Assembly (NCBI RefSeq): GCF_902536725.1
Contig: NZ_CACAYO010000004.1
Span: forward strand, 1-64,000
Length of the DNA stretch: 64,000 bases
Reading direction: 5' to 3'
From: an uncultured Prochlorococcus sp.
Lineage (GTDB): Bacteria; Cyanobacteriota; Cyanobacteriia; PCC-6307; Cyanobiaceae
Shown: piece after piece, positions 55,791 through 63,049 of the stretch
How positions within the stretch are numbered: position 1 is the stretch's first letter
How the letters are laid out: every line of letters begins with the position of its first letter
Position numbers and translations under genes: made by a program
The notes under the pieces: model-generated
What the model was told of the DNA's origin: nothing
The model's input: the letters and a program-made list of their open reading frames with translations, nothing else
Databases searched by the model: none

Positions 55791-58700
55791 ATGGAATCTT
55801 TCAGAACCTATTTAAATAGAGATGAAAAACCATTAATTATTTTTGACGGAGGTACTGGAACATCTTTTCAGAACTTAAATCTTACTGCAGATGACTTTGG
55901 AGGAAAAGAATTAGAGGGATGTAATGAAAACCTTGTTTTATCATCGCCAGAGCTAGTTGAGAAGGTTCATAATTCATTTTTAGAAGCAGGTTGTCATGTT
56001 ATAGAAACTAATACATTTGGAGCCTCATCAATAGTCCTTGATGAATATGATATTTCGGATAAGGCTTATGAGATAAATAAAAATGCGGCATTTATAGCAA
56101 AAAAAGCTGCTGCCAAATACTCATCAGTTGATAAACCAAGGTTTGTGGCAGGTTCAATTGGGCCAACAACTAAATTACCCACCTTAGGACATATAGATTT
56201 TGATGAATTAAAGCAATCATATAAAGAACAAATTTGTGGTCTTATAGATGGAGGAGTTGATCTTCTTTTGATTGAAACTTGTCAGGATGTTTTACAAATT
56301 AAATCTGCCTTATTGGCATCAAAAGAAATTCTTGAAAATAAAAATATTGATATACCTTTAATGGTATCTATAACAATGGAAACAACAGGTACTATGCTTG
56401 TTGGATCTGATATTGCTTCTGCATTAACAATATTAGAGCCATTTAATATAGATATCCTTGGACTTAATTGTGCAACTGGTCCAGAGCAAATGAAGCAACA
56501 TATTAAATATTTGTCTGAAAATTCTCCCTTCGCTATAAGCTGTATTCCAAATGCAGGTCTTCCTGAAAATATTGGTGGTGTAGCTCACTATAGATTAAAG
56601 CCAATAGAATTAAAAATCCAGTTAATGAATTTTATATATGACTTTAATGTGCAATTAATAGGTGGATGTTGTGGGACAACACCTGAACATATAAAACACC
56701 TGTCTTCAATAATCGATGAAATTATTGACAATGAAAGGACTAACAAAAACGGTAAGAAAAATTCAAGCGGTTTTATTCCATCTGCCTCATCAATATATAA
56801 CTCTGTGCCATATAAACAAGACAATTCAATTTTGATAGTAGGAGAAAGATTAAATGCAAGTGGATCGAAAAAGGTAAGGGAGTTATTAAATAACGACGAT
56901 TGGGATGGCTTAGTAGCAATTGCCAAGCAACAACAAAAAGAAAATGCTCACGTTCTTGATGTAAATGTCGATTATGTAGGAAGAAACGGAGTGAAAGATA
57001 TGAAAGAAATAACTTCAAGACTAGTTACCAATATAAATTTACCATTAATGATTGACTCTACAGATGCTGACAAAATGGAAAGTGGATTAAAGTCAGCTGG
57101 TGGTAAATGTATTATAAATTCAACCAATTTCGAAGATGGCAATGAAAGGTTTGATCAAGTTCTAAATTTAGCCTTAGGGTATGGTTCAGGTCTTGTTGTC
57201 GGAACAATTGATGAAGATGGAATGGCAAGGAATTCAGAAAAAAAATATAAGATTGTAAAACGAGCGATTAATAGAACAAGAGAATGTGGTTTGTCAGATT
57301 ATGAGCTATTTTTTGATCCATTAGCTCTGCCAATATCTACAGGGATAGAAGAAGATAGATTAAACGCTAAAGAAACTATTAGTGCTATTTTAAAAATTCG
57401 TGAAAATTTCCCAGATATTCATATCATACTTGGGATATCAAACATTAGTTTTGGTCTTTCACCATTATCAAGAATTAATCTAAATTCAATATTTTTAGAT
57501 GAATGCATTAAAGCAGGATTAGATTCTGCTATCATCGCACCAAATAAAATTTTGCCATTATCAAAAATTTCTGAAGGAACTAAAAAGCTTTGCTTAGATT
57601 TGATTTATGATAAAAGAGAATTTGAAGGTGATATTTGTATTTATGATCCATTAGTAGAATTAACAAAGGCTTTTCAAGATTTATCTATTCAAGATTTCAA
57701 AAAAGTATCTTCAGAAAATAAAAATCTAACTCTTGAAGAAAGTCTGAAAAATCATATTATTGATGGGGAAAAAATAGGAATAGAAGATCAATTAAATAAA
57801 GCGTTAAAAAAATATAAACCTCTCGAAATAATTAATACCTTTTTACTTGATGGGATGAAAGTTGTAGGAGATTTATTTGGCTCAGGTCAAATGCAATTGC
57901 CATTTGTACTTCAATCCGCTGAAACAATGAAATTTGCTGTTTCAATATTAGAACCATATATGGAATCTGTAGATGAAAATATATCAAATGGAAAACTCTT
58001 AATTGCAACTGTCAAAGGCGATGTACATGATATTGGAAAAAATTTGGTAGATATAATACTTACAAATAATGGCTATGACGTAATAAATCTAGGAATAAAG
58101 CAAGATGTTTCAGCAATTATAGATGCACAAAAAAAGCACAATGCAGATTGCATCGCTATGAGCGGATTACTTGTTAAATCAACTGCTTTTATGAAAGATA
58201 ATTTAGAGGCTTTTAACAATGAAAATATTAGTGTCCCAGTAATATTAGGAGGCGCAGCCTTAACCCCAAAATTTGTAAATGAGGACTGCAGCAAAATATA
58301 TAAAGGGAAAATATTGTACGGAAAAGATGCGTTCACTGATCTTAAATTTATGAATGAATATATGGATAATAAGAAAAAGGGGAATTGGTCAAATACAGAG
58401 GGTTTCATTAACAATGAGGGTATAAATATTAATTTAGCCTCATCAAAATCCAACTCTCAAGCTGTTAAAAAATCAATATCCATACATACCGAGACTTCCA
58501 AATTAAATTTAAAAGAAAATTTTATAAGATCTAAATTTATAAATGAAGAAGATCCAATTCAAGCCCCTTTCTTGGGAACGAAAGTCTTGAACGATGTTGA
58601 TATAGATTTAAATAAGTTAATATTTTATTTAGATACAAAAGCTCTATTTAGCGGGCAATGGCAAATAAAAAAAGGAAAAAACCAAAGCGTAGATGAATAC

Positions 58701-59357
58701 AATAACTATTTGGAATCATATGCTAAACCATTGTTAGATAAATGGTTAGAGATAATTATAGAGAAAAAACTTATATCACCCAAAGCAGTTTATGGATATT
58801 TCAGATGCGGGAGAAAAGATAATAGTATTTTCTTATTTAACGAGAAATCATTAAATAAAATTTCCCAATTTAATTTTCCACGACAAAAATCTGGGAATAA
58901 TTTATGCATAGCTGATTTTTATTGTGATTTGAAAAACGATAAACCGATAGATATATTTCCGATGCAGGCAGTAACCATGGGCGATATTGCTAGTGAATAT
59001 TCTCAAAAATTATTTAAAGAAGATAAATATAGCGATTATTTGTTATTCCATGGACTTACAGTGCAATTAGCAGAAGCTCTAGCTGAGTATGTCCATGCAT
59101 TAATTCGTATTGAATGTGGTTTTAGGTCTGAAGAACCAGACAAAAATAGAGAAATACTAGCTCAAAAATATAGGGGAGCTAGATATTCTTTTGGTTATCC
59201 TGCATGTCCAAAAGTATCTGATTCAAACATACAATTATCATTGTTGGATGCAAAAAGAATAAACTTGACCATGGATGAATCTGAACAACTTCATCCAGAA
59301 CAAAGTACTACAGCTATCATTTCACTACACTCAAAAGCTAAATATTTCAGCGCTTAA
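55791..59357 (+). CDS. metH: Cobalamin-dependent methionine synthase
   Basis: Methylates homocysteine with 5-methyl-tetrahydrofolate. 1188 residues with all four modules: homocysteine domain (FDGGTGTSFQNLNL, zinc Cys in LIGGCCGTTPEH near 295), pterin-binding domain (IVGERLNASGSKK, NVDYVGRNG), cobalamin cap and binding domain (ATVKGDVHDIGKNLVD with axial His, near 750) and the activation domain (RIECGFRSEEPDKNREILAQKYRGARYSFGYPACP). No B12 riboswitch is seen in the 18-base gap to ilvE. Uses the same corrinoid that cobN helps make. Confidence 0.97.
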   Translation: MESFRTYLNRDEKPLIIFDGGTGTSFQNLNLTADDFGGKELEGCNENLVLSSPELVEKVHNSFLEAGCHVIETNTFGASSIVLDEYDISDKAYEINKNAAFIAKKAAAKYSSVDKPRFVAGSIGPTTKLPTLGHIDFDELKQSYKEQICGLIDGGVDLLLIETCQDVLQIKSALLASKEILENKNIDIPLMVSITMETTGTMLVGSDIASALTILEPFNIDILGLNCATGPEQMKQHIKYLSENSPFAISCIPNAGLPENIGGVAHYRLKPIELKIQLMNFIYDFNVQLIGGCCGTTPEHIKHLSSIIDEIIDNERTNKNGKKNSSGFIPSASSIYNSVPYKQDNSILIVGERLNASGSKKVRELLNNDDWDGLVAIAKQQQKENAHVLDVNVDYVGRNGVKDMKEITSRLVTNINLPLMIDSTDADKMESGLKSAGGKCIINSTNFEDGNERFDQVLNLALGYGSGLVVGTIDEDGMARNSEKKYKIVKRAINRTRECGLSDYELFFDPLALPISTGIEEDRLNAKETISAILKIRENFPDIHIILGISNISFGLSPLSRINLNSIFLDECIKAGLDSAIIAPNKILPLSKISEGTKKLCLDLIYDKREFEGDICIYDPLVELTKAFQDLSIQDFKKVSSENKNLTLEESLKNHIIDGEKIGIEDQLNKALKKYKPLEIINTFLLDGMKVVGDLFGSGQMQLPFVLQSAETMKFAVSILEPYMESVDENISNGKLLIATVKGDVHDIGKNLVDIILTNNGYDVINLGIKQDVSAIIDAQKKHNADCIAMSGLLVKSTAFMKDNLEAFNNENISVPVILGGAALTPKFVNEDCSKIYKGKILYGKDAFTDLKFMNEYMDNKKKGNWSNTEGFINNEGININLASSKSNSQAVKKSISIHTETSKLNLKENFIRSKFINEEDPIQAPFLGTKVLNDVDIDLNKLIFYLDTKALFSGQWQIKKGKNQSVDEYNNYLESYAKPLLDKWLEIIIEKKLISPKAVYGYFRCGRKDNSIFLFNEKSLNKISQFNFPRQKSGNNLCIADFYCDLKNDKPIDIFPMQAVTMGDIASEYSQKLFKEDKYSDYLLFHGLTVQLAEALAEYVHALIRIECGFRSEEPDKNREILAQKYRGARYSFGYPACPKVSDSNIQLSLLDAKRINLTMDESEQLHPEQSTTAIISLHSKAKYFSA

Positions 59358-59366
59358 GGTAAATTC

Positions 59367-59585
59367 TTAGTTATTTTCTAAATATTCAATAATTTCTTCC
59401 TGTAGTTCTTCCATCATTTCATTATCACCCAAATCAATTCCCTCACCCGCGGCATCCTGTGTTAACTCAAGATAATATGAAGCACCATCACTAGATAAAA
59501 ATTCTAATGCGGATGTTTCATCACTATCTTGAAAAGCTTCATAAAGAGCTTTAAATGCAATGTTTTCAGTAAAGTCCCAATCCAT
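59367..59585 (-). CDS. Small acidic protein of unknown function
   Basis: 72 residues, strongly acidic (many Glu/Asp), helical, no membrane segment or cysteine. It contains an EFLSSDGASYYLELTQDAAGEG stretch and two acidic helices at the end (MMEELQEEIIEYLENN). ATG at 59585. Convergent with metH, 9 bases apart. I do not recognise the family. The conserved-looking composition and placement suggest a genuine gene. Confidence 0.7.
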   Translation of the reverse strand: MDWDFTENIAFKALYEAFQDSDETSALEFLSSDGASYYLELTQDAAGEGIDLGDNEMMEELQEEIIEYLENN

Positions 59586-59684
59586 AATGAAAAAAACCTT
59601 ATTAGAATTATTACCTCCTTACCCCCCATACTCGTCAACCTTTTTTAAAGAAATGTTGGTGTTTTATTATTATTAAAAAAATCT

Positions 59685-60068
59685 ATGACCATAAATAATC
59701 AAAATCAGTTAAATGTCCTTGGAGAAGAAATTGAGATTTGTAGTTGCGCACCTATGACAGGGTGGTTCAGGGATGGATTTTGCAACTATGACAAAAATGA
59801 TGGAGGAAATCATTCCATATGTTGTGTAATGGATGATAATTTCCTGAAATATAGTAAATCACAAGGTAATGATTTAATAACTCCCATGCCTATTTATTCC
59901 TTCCCAGGACTAAAGGATGGTGATCATTGGTGTATTTGTCTTGATAGGTGGAAGCAAGCATTATTAGACGGTCTTGCGCCAAAAGTCATATTAGAATCAA
60001 CGAATATTGTAGTCTTAGAATCAGTACCTCTGGAAAAATTGAAAGAATATCAATTTAATAAAAAGTAA
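59685..60068 (+). CDS. DUF2237 family protein
   Basis: 127 residues. Four Cys/His clusters resemble the DUF2237 family: C-S-C-A-P-M-T-G-W-F-R-D-G-F-C-N, GGNHSICCVMDDNFLKYSKSQGNDL, GDHWCICLDRWKQAL, and ending near VVLESVPLEKL. The four cysteines plus His could bind a metal, and the function is unknown. It lies 48 bases upstream of the Ap4A-phosphorylase-like gene. Confidence 0.83.
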   Translation: MTINNQNQLNVLGEEIEICSCAPMTGWFRDGFCNYDKNDGGNHSICCVMDDNFLKYSKSQGNDLITPMPIYSFPGLKDGDHWCICLDRWKQALLDGLAPKVILESTNIVVLESVPLEKLKEYQFNKK

Positions 60069-60116
60069 TTACAAGTTTATTTTTTTTTTTAAAATGATAA
60101 TGATAAATTTTTTTTA

Positions 60117-60947
60117 ATGAGTTTAGAAATATATTGGAAAAAAGCACTAGAACAAACTCGATTATCAATTGATGATGAATCATTATATCCTCTCAAAACT
60201 GATATTATTACAAGTGATTTATATGAAAAAGACGACTTCATAATTAGGAAACTAGATACTTCAAAATTTAATAAAAAAAAAATTTATGGTCCTAAGCAAA
60301 ATCCATTTTGTCCTTGGGAAAAGATACTAGAAATTGATAAAGTTGGTGATAATCATCAACTAATATTAAATAAGTACCCTGTACAAAAAGGTCATATTTT
60401 ACTTATTACAAATGAATGGAAACCTCAAAATGGATGGTTAGATATTAAAGATTGGAGAGCGATCCAACAAGTTAATAAGGATACTAGTGGATTATGGTTT
60501 TTCAATAGTTCTCCAATTGCGGGAGCAAGCCAACCTCACAGGCATTTTCAACTTCTTCGTAGATCTAAAGGTGAGATATCATGCCCTAGAGAAAAGTGGT
60601 TTTTAGAGATGAACTCATATCAAGATCTAGATAGTAAGCTTAAAAAAAATATTATTGTATCCAAATTTAATTTTTTAGAAAATCCATCATTTCTTTTTGA
60701 ATTTTACTTAGAATTATGTAAAAAATTAGGACTTGGGAGCCCTATTAGTGATAAGAAACCAATTTATCCTTACAATATTTTAATAACTAATAAATGGATC
60801 GCTATTATAAAAAGAAAAAATGATCATATTCATGGTTTCAGTATTAACGGTTTAGGATTTGCAGGATATCTATTAGTAACTGAAAATTCAAATATTAATT
60901 ATTTAAGGAAATTTGGCCCTGAAAAACTTCTAGAAAATTTTGTTTGA
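60117..60947 (+). CDS. Ap4A phosphorylase-like ATP adenylyltransferase
   Basis: 276 residues, HIT-superfamily diadenosine tetraphosphate phosphorylase/ATP adenylyltransferase. The GalT/HIT motif is in GASQPHRHFQLLRR (H-x-H-x-Q, catalytic His). The F-C-P-W and L-L-I-T-N sections precede it. These enzymes break down Ap4A to ATP and ADP, lowering an alarmone. It is downstream of the DUF2237 gene on the same strand. Confidence 0.85.
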   Translation: MSLEIYWKKALEQTRLSIDDESLYPLKTDIITSDLYEKDDFIIRKLDTSKFNKKKIYGPKQNPFCPWEKILEIDKVGDNHQLILNKYPVQKGHILLITNEWKPQNGWLDIKDWRAIQQVNKDTSGLWFFNSSPIAGASQPHRHFQLLRRSKGEISCPREKWFLEMNSYQDLDSKLKKNIIVSKFNFLENPSFLFEFYLELCKKLGLGSPISDKKPIYPYNILITNKWIAIIKRKNDHIHGFSINGLGFAGYLLVTENSNINYLRKFGPEKLLENFV

Positions 60948-60950
60948 ATA

Positions 60951-61130
60951 CTAATTAGCTACTTCAGCTTCCTTATCCCTACTTATTTGGTTTTCTAAAA
61001 CTTCTATAGATGCAGTTACTGAGGCAATTTTACGTTCAAGTGAATCTTTAATATAATTGAGCATTTCTAATTTTTTATGTTGATAAAAACTCTTTTTTTC
61101 TTTAGATGACTTGAAATAACAATTAAACAT
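60951..61130 (-). CDS. 59-residue conserved-type coiled-coil protein
   Basis: ATG at 61130 (complement) opens 59 codons ending at 60951-60953. It begins MFNCYFKSSKEKKSFYQHKK, then a helical, charged heptad-like segment (LEMLNYIKDSLERKIASVTASIEVLENQISRD split by short gaps), ending E-A-E-V-A-N. It fills the space between the Ap4A-phosphorylase-like gene and the J-domain gene, and is too short for default ORF limits. Function unknown. Confidence 0.6.
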   Translation of the reverse strand: MFNCYFKSSKEKKSFYQHKKLEMLNYIKDSLERKIASVTASIEVLENQISRDKEAEVAN

Positions 61131-61273
61131 TTTTTATTTTATTATAAAAAGATACTTAATTGACTTGTGACATAAAAATAAATTGGTTTTAATTTAAAAA
61201 CAATATTCCGTATGGACTTTCAAATTTTTTTGAATAAAATTAAATAAATTACATACTATTCAAGAAAATATTA

Positions 61274-62284
61274 TTGAATATTCCTGAAAATTCAAATACA
61301 AAAAGAATTTCAATTGATTTACCTGAGGAACTAATTTCTAGGTTTGATCAATTACGAAAAGAGTGGGGATTTAGAGCAAGAGGACCTGTTATAGAAAAGA
61401 TACTTAAAGAACTTCTTCAAGAAGATGATTTACTACCTAAGAATCAACAGCAAGAAATAGACTTTAACGAGAATAATAATAATGAAAATTCAAATATTGA
61501 TGAGGATACTGCATTGGTATTAATTAAATCAGAGGCAAAAAAAGAAGTTGATGAGATATCTTTGAATAAAAGATTTACAAATAACTATCAATATAAAGAG
61601 AAAACCAACTCAAAAATAAGCCTTCCAAATTTTATTGAAAAAAAAGTAAAGGATCTAAGAAGAAGTATTAATAGTGAAAAATTAAAGGAGAATATTAATG
61701 ATATTCAAATTAATACAATTAAAGAAACTGAATTAAATAAATGTCGAATTGAGTTAATTAGTCATTGGAAAACCTTATATGGATCAGTTCCTAATGATCA
61801 TGTAGTAGAAGCTTCGATGGATTGGTTTGAAAAGGATATATGGCCAAATCTTGATGGAACTGAAAATCTACCCTTTACGTGGAGTGCAGCCAATAAATTA
61901 ATGACAGAATTATGCCCATTTTGGATAAAGAAAAATCCATCCCTTGAAATTGTTCTATTAATGATTGGCGTTTTAGAGGACCCTTTTGCTACATCAGATC
62001 TGATAAATAGAATACCAACACTTATGAGAAGGTTTGCAAGTAGATTTAAGAGAAATAATAGATCAAATTCATTTGAAACTTTGGACTCAACCATGACAGT
62101 TCATGGAGCACTTAAATTATTGAATTTATCAACATCCGCAGGATCCGCTCATACGTTCCGTAAAATTAGGGAGGCCTATAAATCAATAGCCCTAGAGACG
62201 CATCCAGATGCTGGAGGATCAACAGATCAAATGAGAAAATTAAATGAAGCGTATCAATTACTAAAAAATCTATATAGAAATTAG
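61274..62284 (+). CDS. Ribbon-helix-helix / J-domain fusion protein
   Basis: 336 residues from TTG 61274. Residues about 10-52 (KRISIDLPEELISRFDQLR...RGPVIEKILKELL) look like a ribbon-helix-helix DNA-binding domain. Residues 53-150 are a charged, Asn-rich linker. The middle (about 155-270) is a helical domain of unknown type, and the end (290-335) is a J-domain with HPD in ALETHPDAGGS and a final KLNEAYQLLKNLY. The fusion of a predicted DNA-binding and a chaperone-recruiting domain is unusual. The palindrome-rich gap 62285-62695 follows its stop codon. Confidence 0.85.
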   Translation: MNIPENSNTKRISIDLPEELISRFDQLRKEWGFRARGPVIEKILKELLQEDDLLPKNQQQEIDFNENNNNENSNIDEDTALVLIKSEAKKEVDEISLNKRFTNNYQYKEKTNSKISLPNFIEKKVKDLRRSINSEKLKENINDIQINTIKETELNKCRIELISHWKTLYGSVPNDHVVEASMDWFEKDIWPNLDGTENLPFTWSAANKLMTELCPFWIKKNPSLEIVLLMIGVLEDPFATSDLINRIPTLMRRFASRFKRNNRSNSFETLDSTMTVHGALKLLNLSTSAGSAHTFRKIREAYKSIALETHPDAGGSTDQMRKLNEAYQLLKNLYRN

Positions 62285-62302
62285 TATACTAATTCTCAAA
62301 TA

Positions 62303-62319
62303 AGACTATTTATAAGTCT
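62303..62319. repeat. Inverted repeat AGACT-N7-AGTCT, copy 1
   Basis: AGACT-ATTTATA-AGTCT: a 17-base inverted repeat with five-base perfect arms and a seven-base spacer. The flanking bases (A..T) extend the arms to 6 on this copy. The same form recurs at 62471-62487 and 63012-63028. Confidence 0.6.
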
Positions 62320-62327
62320 TACTATTA

Positions 62328-62340
62328 GTCTAATATGAGA
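62328..62340 (+). repeat. Direct repeat GTCTAATATGAGA, copy 1
   Basis: GTCTAATATGAGA, followed by TAAA. The identical 13-mer is at 62990-63002, followed by ATAAA. A related form GTCTCATATGAGA is at 63025-63037, within a 12-bp perfect palindrome TCTCATATGAGA. Confidence 0.55.
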
Positions 62341-62402
62341 TAAATGTTAAGTGAAAAATTTCTATTTTTGATCAATTATTTTTATTTAAATTTATGGAAA
62401 AA

Positions 62403-62411
62403 TTATCCACA
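62403..62411 (+). promoter_or_regulatory. Perfect DnaA box
   Basis: TTATCCACA is an exact match to the TTATNCACA consensus for DnaA binding. The same 10-base AGATAAATTA follows here (62412-62421) and in the second half of the gap (62515-62524). A one-mismatch box, TTATCAACA, is at 62527-62535. In a genome this AT-rich such a 9-mer still occurs by chance about once in several tens of kb. Confidence 0.5.
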
Positions 62412-62470
62412 AGATAAATTAAAAAAATTTTACTTTTTAAAAAATCTCTTAGTATAGTAAATATTATATA

Positions 62471-62487
62471 AGACTTAGTATGAGTCT
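62471..62487. repeat. Inverted repeat AGACT-N7-AGTCT, copy 2
   Basis: AGACT-TAGTATG-AGTCT, with the same arms and the same 7-base spacing as copy 1 (152 bases to the left), but a different spacer sequence, which is what a protein-binding operator would show. Confidence 0.6.
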
Positions 62488-62515
62488 ATTATATAGTCTT
62501 AAAATAGATAAGTAA

Positions 62516-62531
62516 GATAAATTAATTTATC
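62516..62531. repeat. 16-bp perfect palindrome GATAAATTAATTTATC
   Basis: Perfect self-complementary 16-mer of mostly A/T. It overlaps the one-mismatch DnaA box at 62527-62535. It could form a cruciform or be a dimeric protein site. Confidence 0.6.
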
Positions 62532-62643
62532 AACATGGATAATTTATACCCAAGCTGTTTATTAACTATGAAAAGTTAAAAATTGAATAATAAATCAATA
62601 AACTATGTCCTTTCAATGTCCAAGAAATTAATAAGGTCTAGAA

Positions 62644-62657
62644 AGTCTTACTATTAG
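62644..62657 (+). repeat. Direct repeat AGTCTTACTATTAG, copy 2
   Basis: Identical 14-mer to 62315-62328, separated by 329 bases. The first copy shares its AGTCT with the inverted repeat at 62303-62319. Not expected by chance at this length, even in AT-rich sequence. Confidence 0.55.
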
Positions 62658-62675
62658 ATGCTTTTATGTCCTACC

Positions 62676-62696
62676 GTACTGCCTTAAAGACAGTAC
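62676..62696 (-). terminator. Candidate hairpin downstream of the small exported-protein gene
   Basis: GTACTG (62676-62681) and CAGTAC (62691-62696) pair around a 9-base loop. On the minus strand this hairpin begins inside the stop codon of the 62696-62956 gene. There is no T-run after it, so it is a weak terminator or an RNA stability element. Confidence 0.4.
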
Positions 62697-62956
62697 TACT
62701 TAGACTGAAGCTTTTCAATGGCAGTTTGTTTATCAATACTAGGAACATCACTTAATCCGTTAGCATCAAACCAAGGGGCGCTAGCCCAATCAAATCCTTC
62801 CCCAAAAGTATTATCTGGTGCAGTTATATACCAATGACATGAAGCATCTGGTATATCAACAGCACATTTTGACCAATCATCTGACCACTGGGGAACTTGT
62901 ACCCACAGCACTGAAGATAAAAGTAGAGATAACAAATTGAACATGTGGTTTATCAT
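62696..62956 (-). CDS. Small exported protein of unknown function
   Basis: 86 residues. The first 20 or so (MINHMFNLLSLLLSSVLWVQ) form a signal peptide or anchor. The mature part has two cysteines in SKCAVDIPDASCHWYITAPDN (a likely disulfide 11 residues apart), a FGEGFDWASAPWFDANGLSDVP segment and an acidic/lysine tail. I recall similar small secreted proteins in marine Synechococcus but no named family. It lies between the repeat-rich gap and pheT. Confidence 0.7.
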   Translation of the reverse strand: MINHMFNLLSLLLSSVLWVQVPQWSDDWSKCAVDIPDASCHWYITAPDNTFGEGFDWASAPWFDANGLSDVPSIDKQTAIEKLQSK

Positions 62957-63011
62957 ACAACATTAAATAGTTTTATTGAATTATTATTTGTCTAATATGA
63001 GAATAAAATAT

Positions 63012-63028
63012 AGACTAGTTTATAGTCT
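63012..63028. repeat. Inverted repeat AGACT-N7-AGTCT, copy 3
   Basis: AGACT-AGTTTAT-AGTCT, in the 93-base gap between the exported-protein start (62956) and the pheT stop (63050). A further palindrome TCTCATATGAGA lies at its right end (63026-63037). Confidence 0.6.
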
Positions 63029-63049
63029 CATATGAGATTTACAATACAG

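Larger units (their letters stand above)
62285..62695. other. 411-base non-coding convergent gap with dense palindromes
   Basis: This lies between the 3' ends of two convergent genes, where no promoter is needed; most other such gaps here are under 50 bases or negative. No reading frame longer than about 15 codons from ATG occurs on either strand. It is extremely AT-rich and holds a perfect DnaA box, a 16-bp perfect palindrome, two copies of a 5-N7-5 inverted repeat, a 14-base direct repeat and a hairpin at its right end. A non-coding RNA, a partition or terminus site, or an origin-like element are all possible. Confidence 0.6.

Noticed and set aside
62320..62350. Possible XerCD dif site in the repeat-rich gap
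   Set aside because: Only the right arm resembles (about 8 of 11) E. coli dif; the left arm does not match. AT-rich chance likely.
62676..62696. LexA/SOS box reading of GTACTG...CAGTAC
   Set aside because: Arm spacing is too wide for cyanobacterial LexA boxes and it lies after a gene, not before one.
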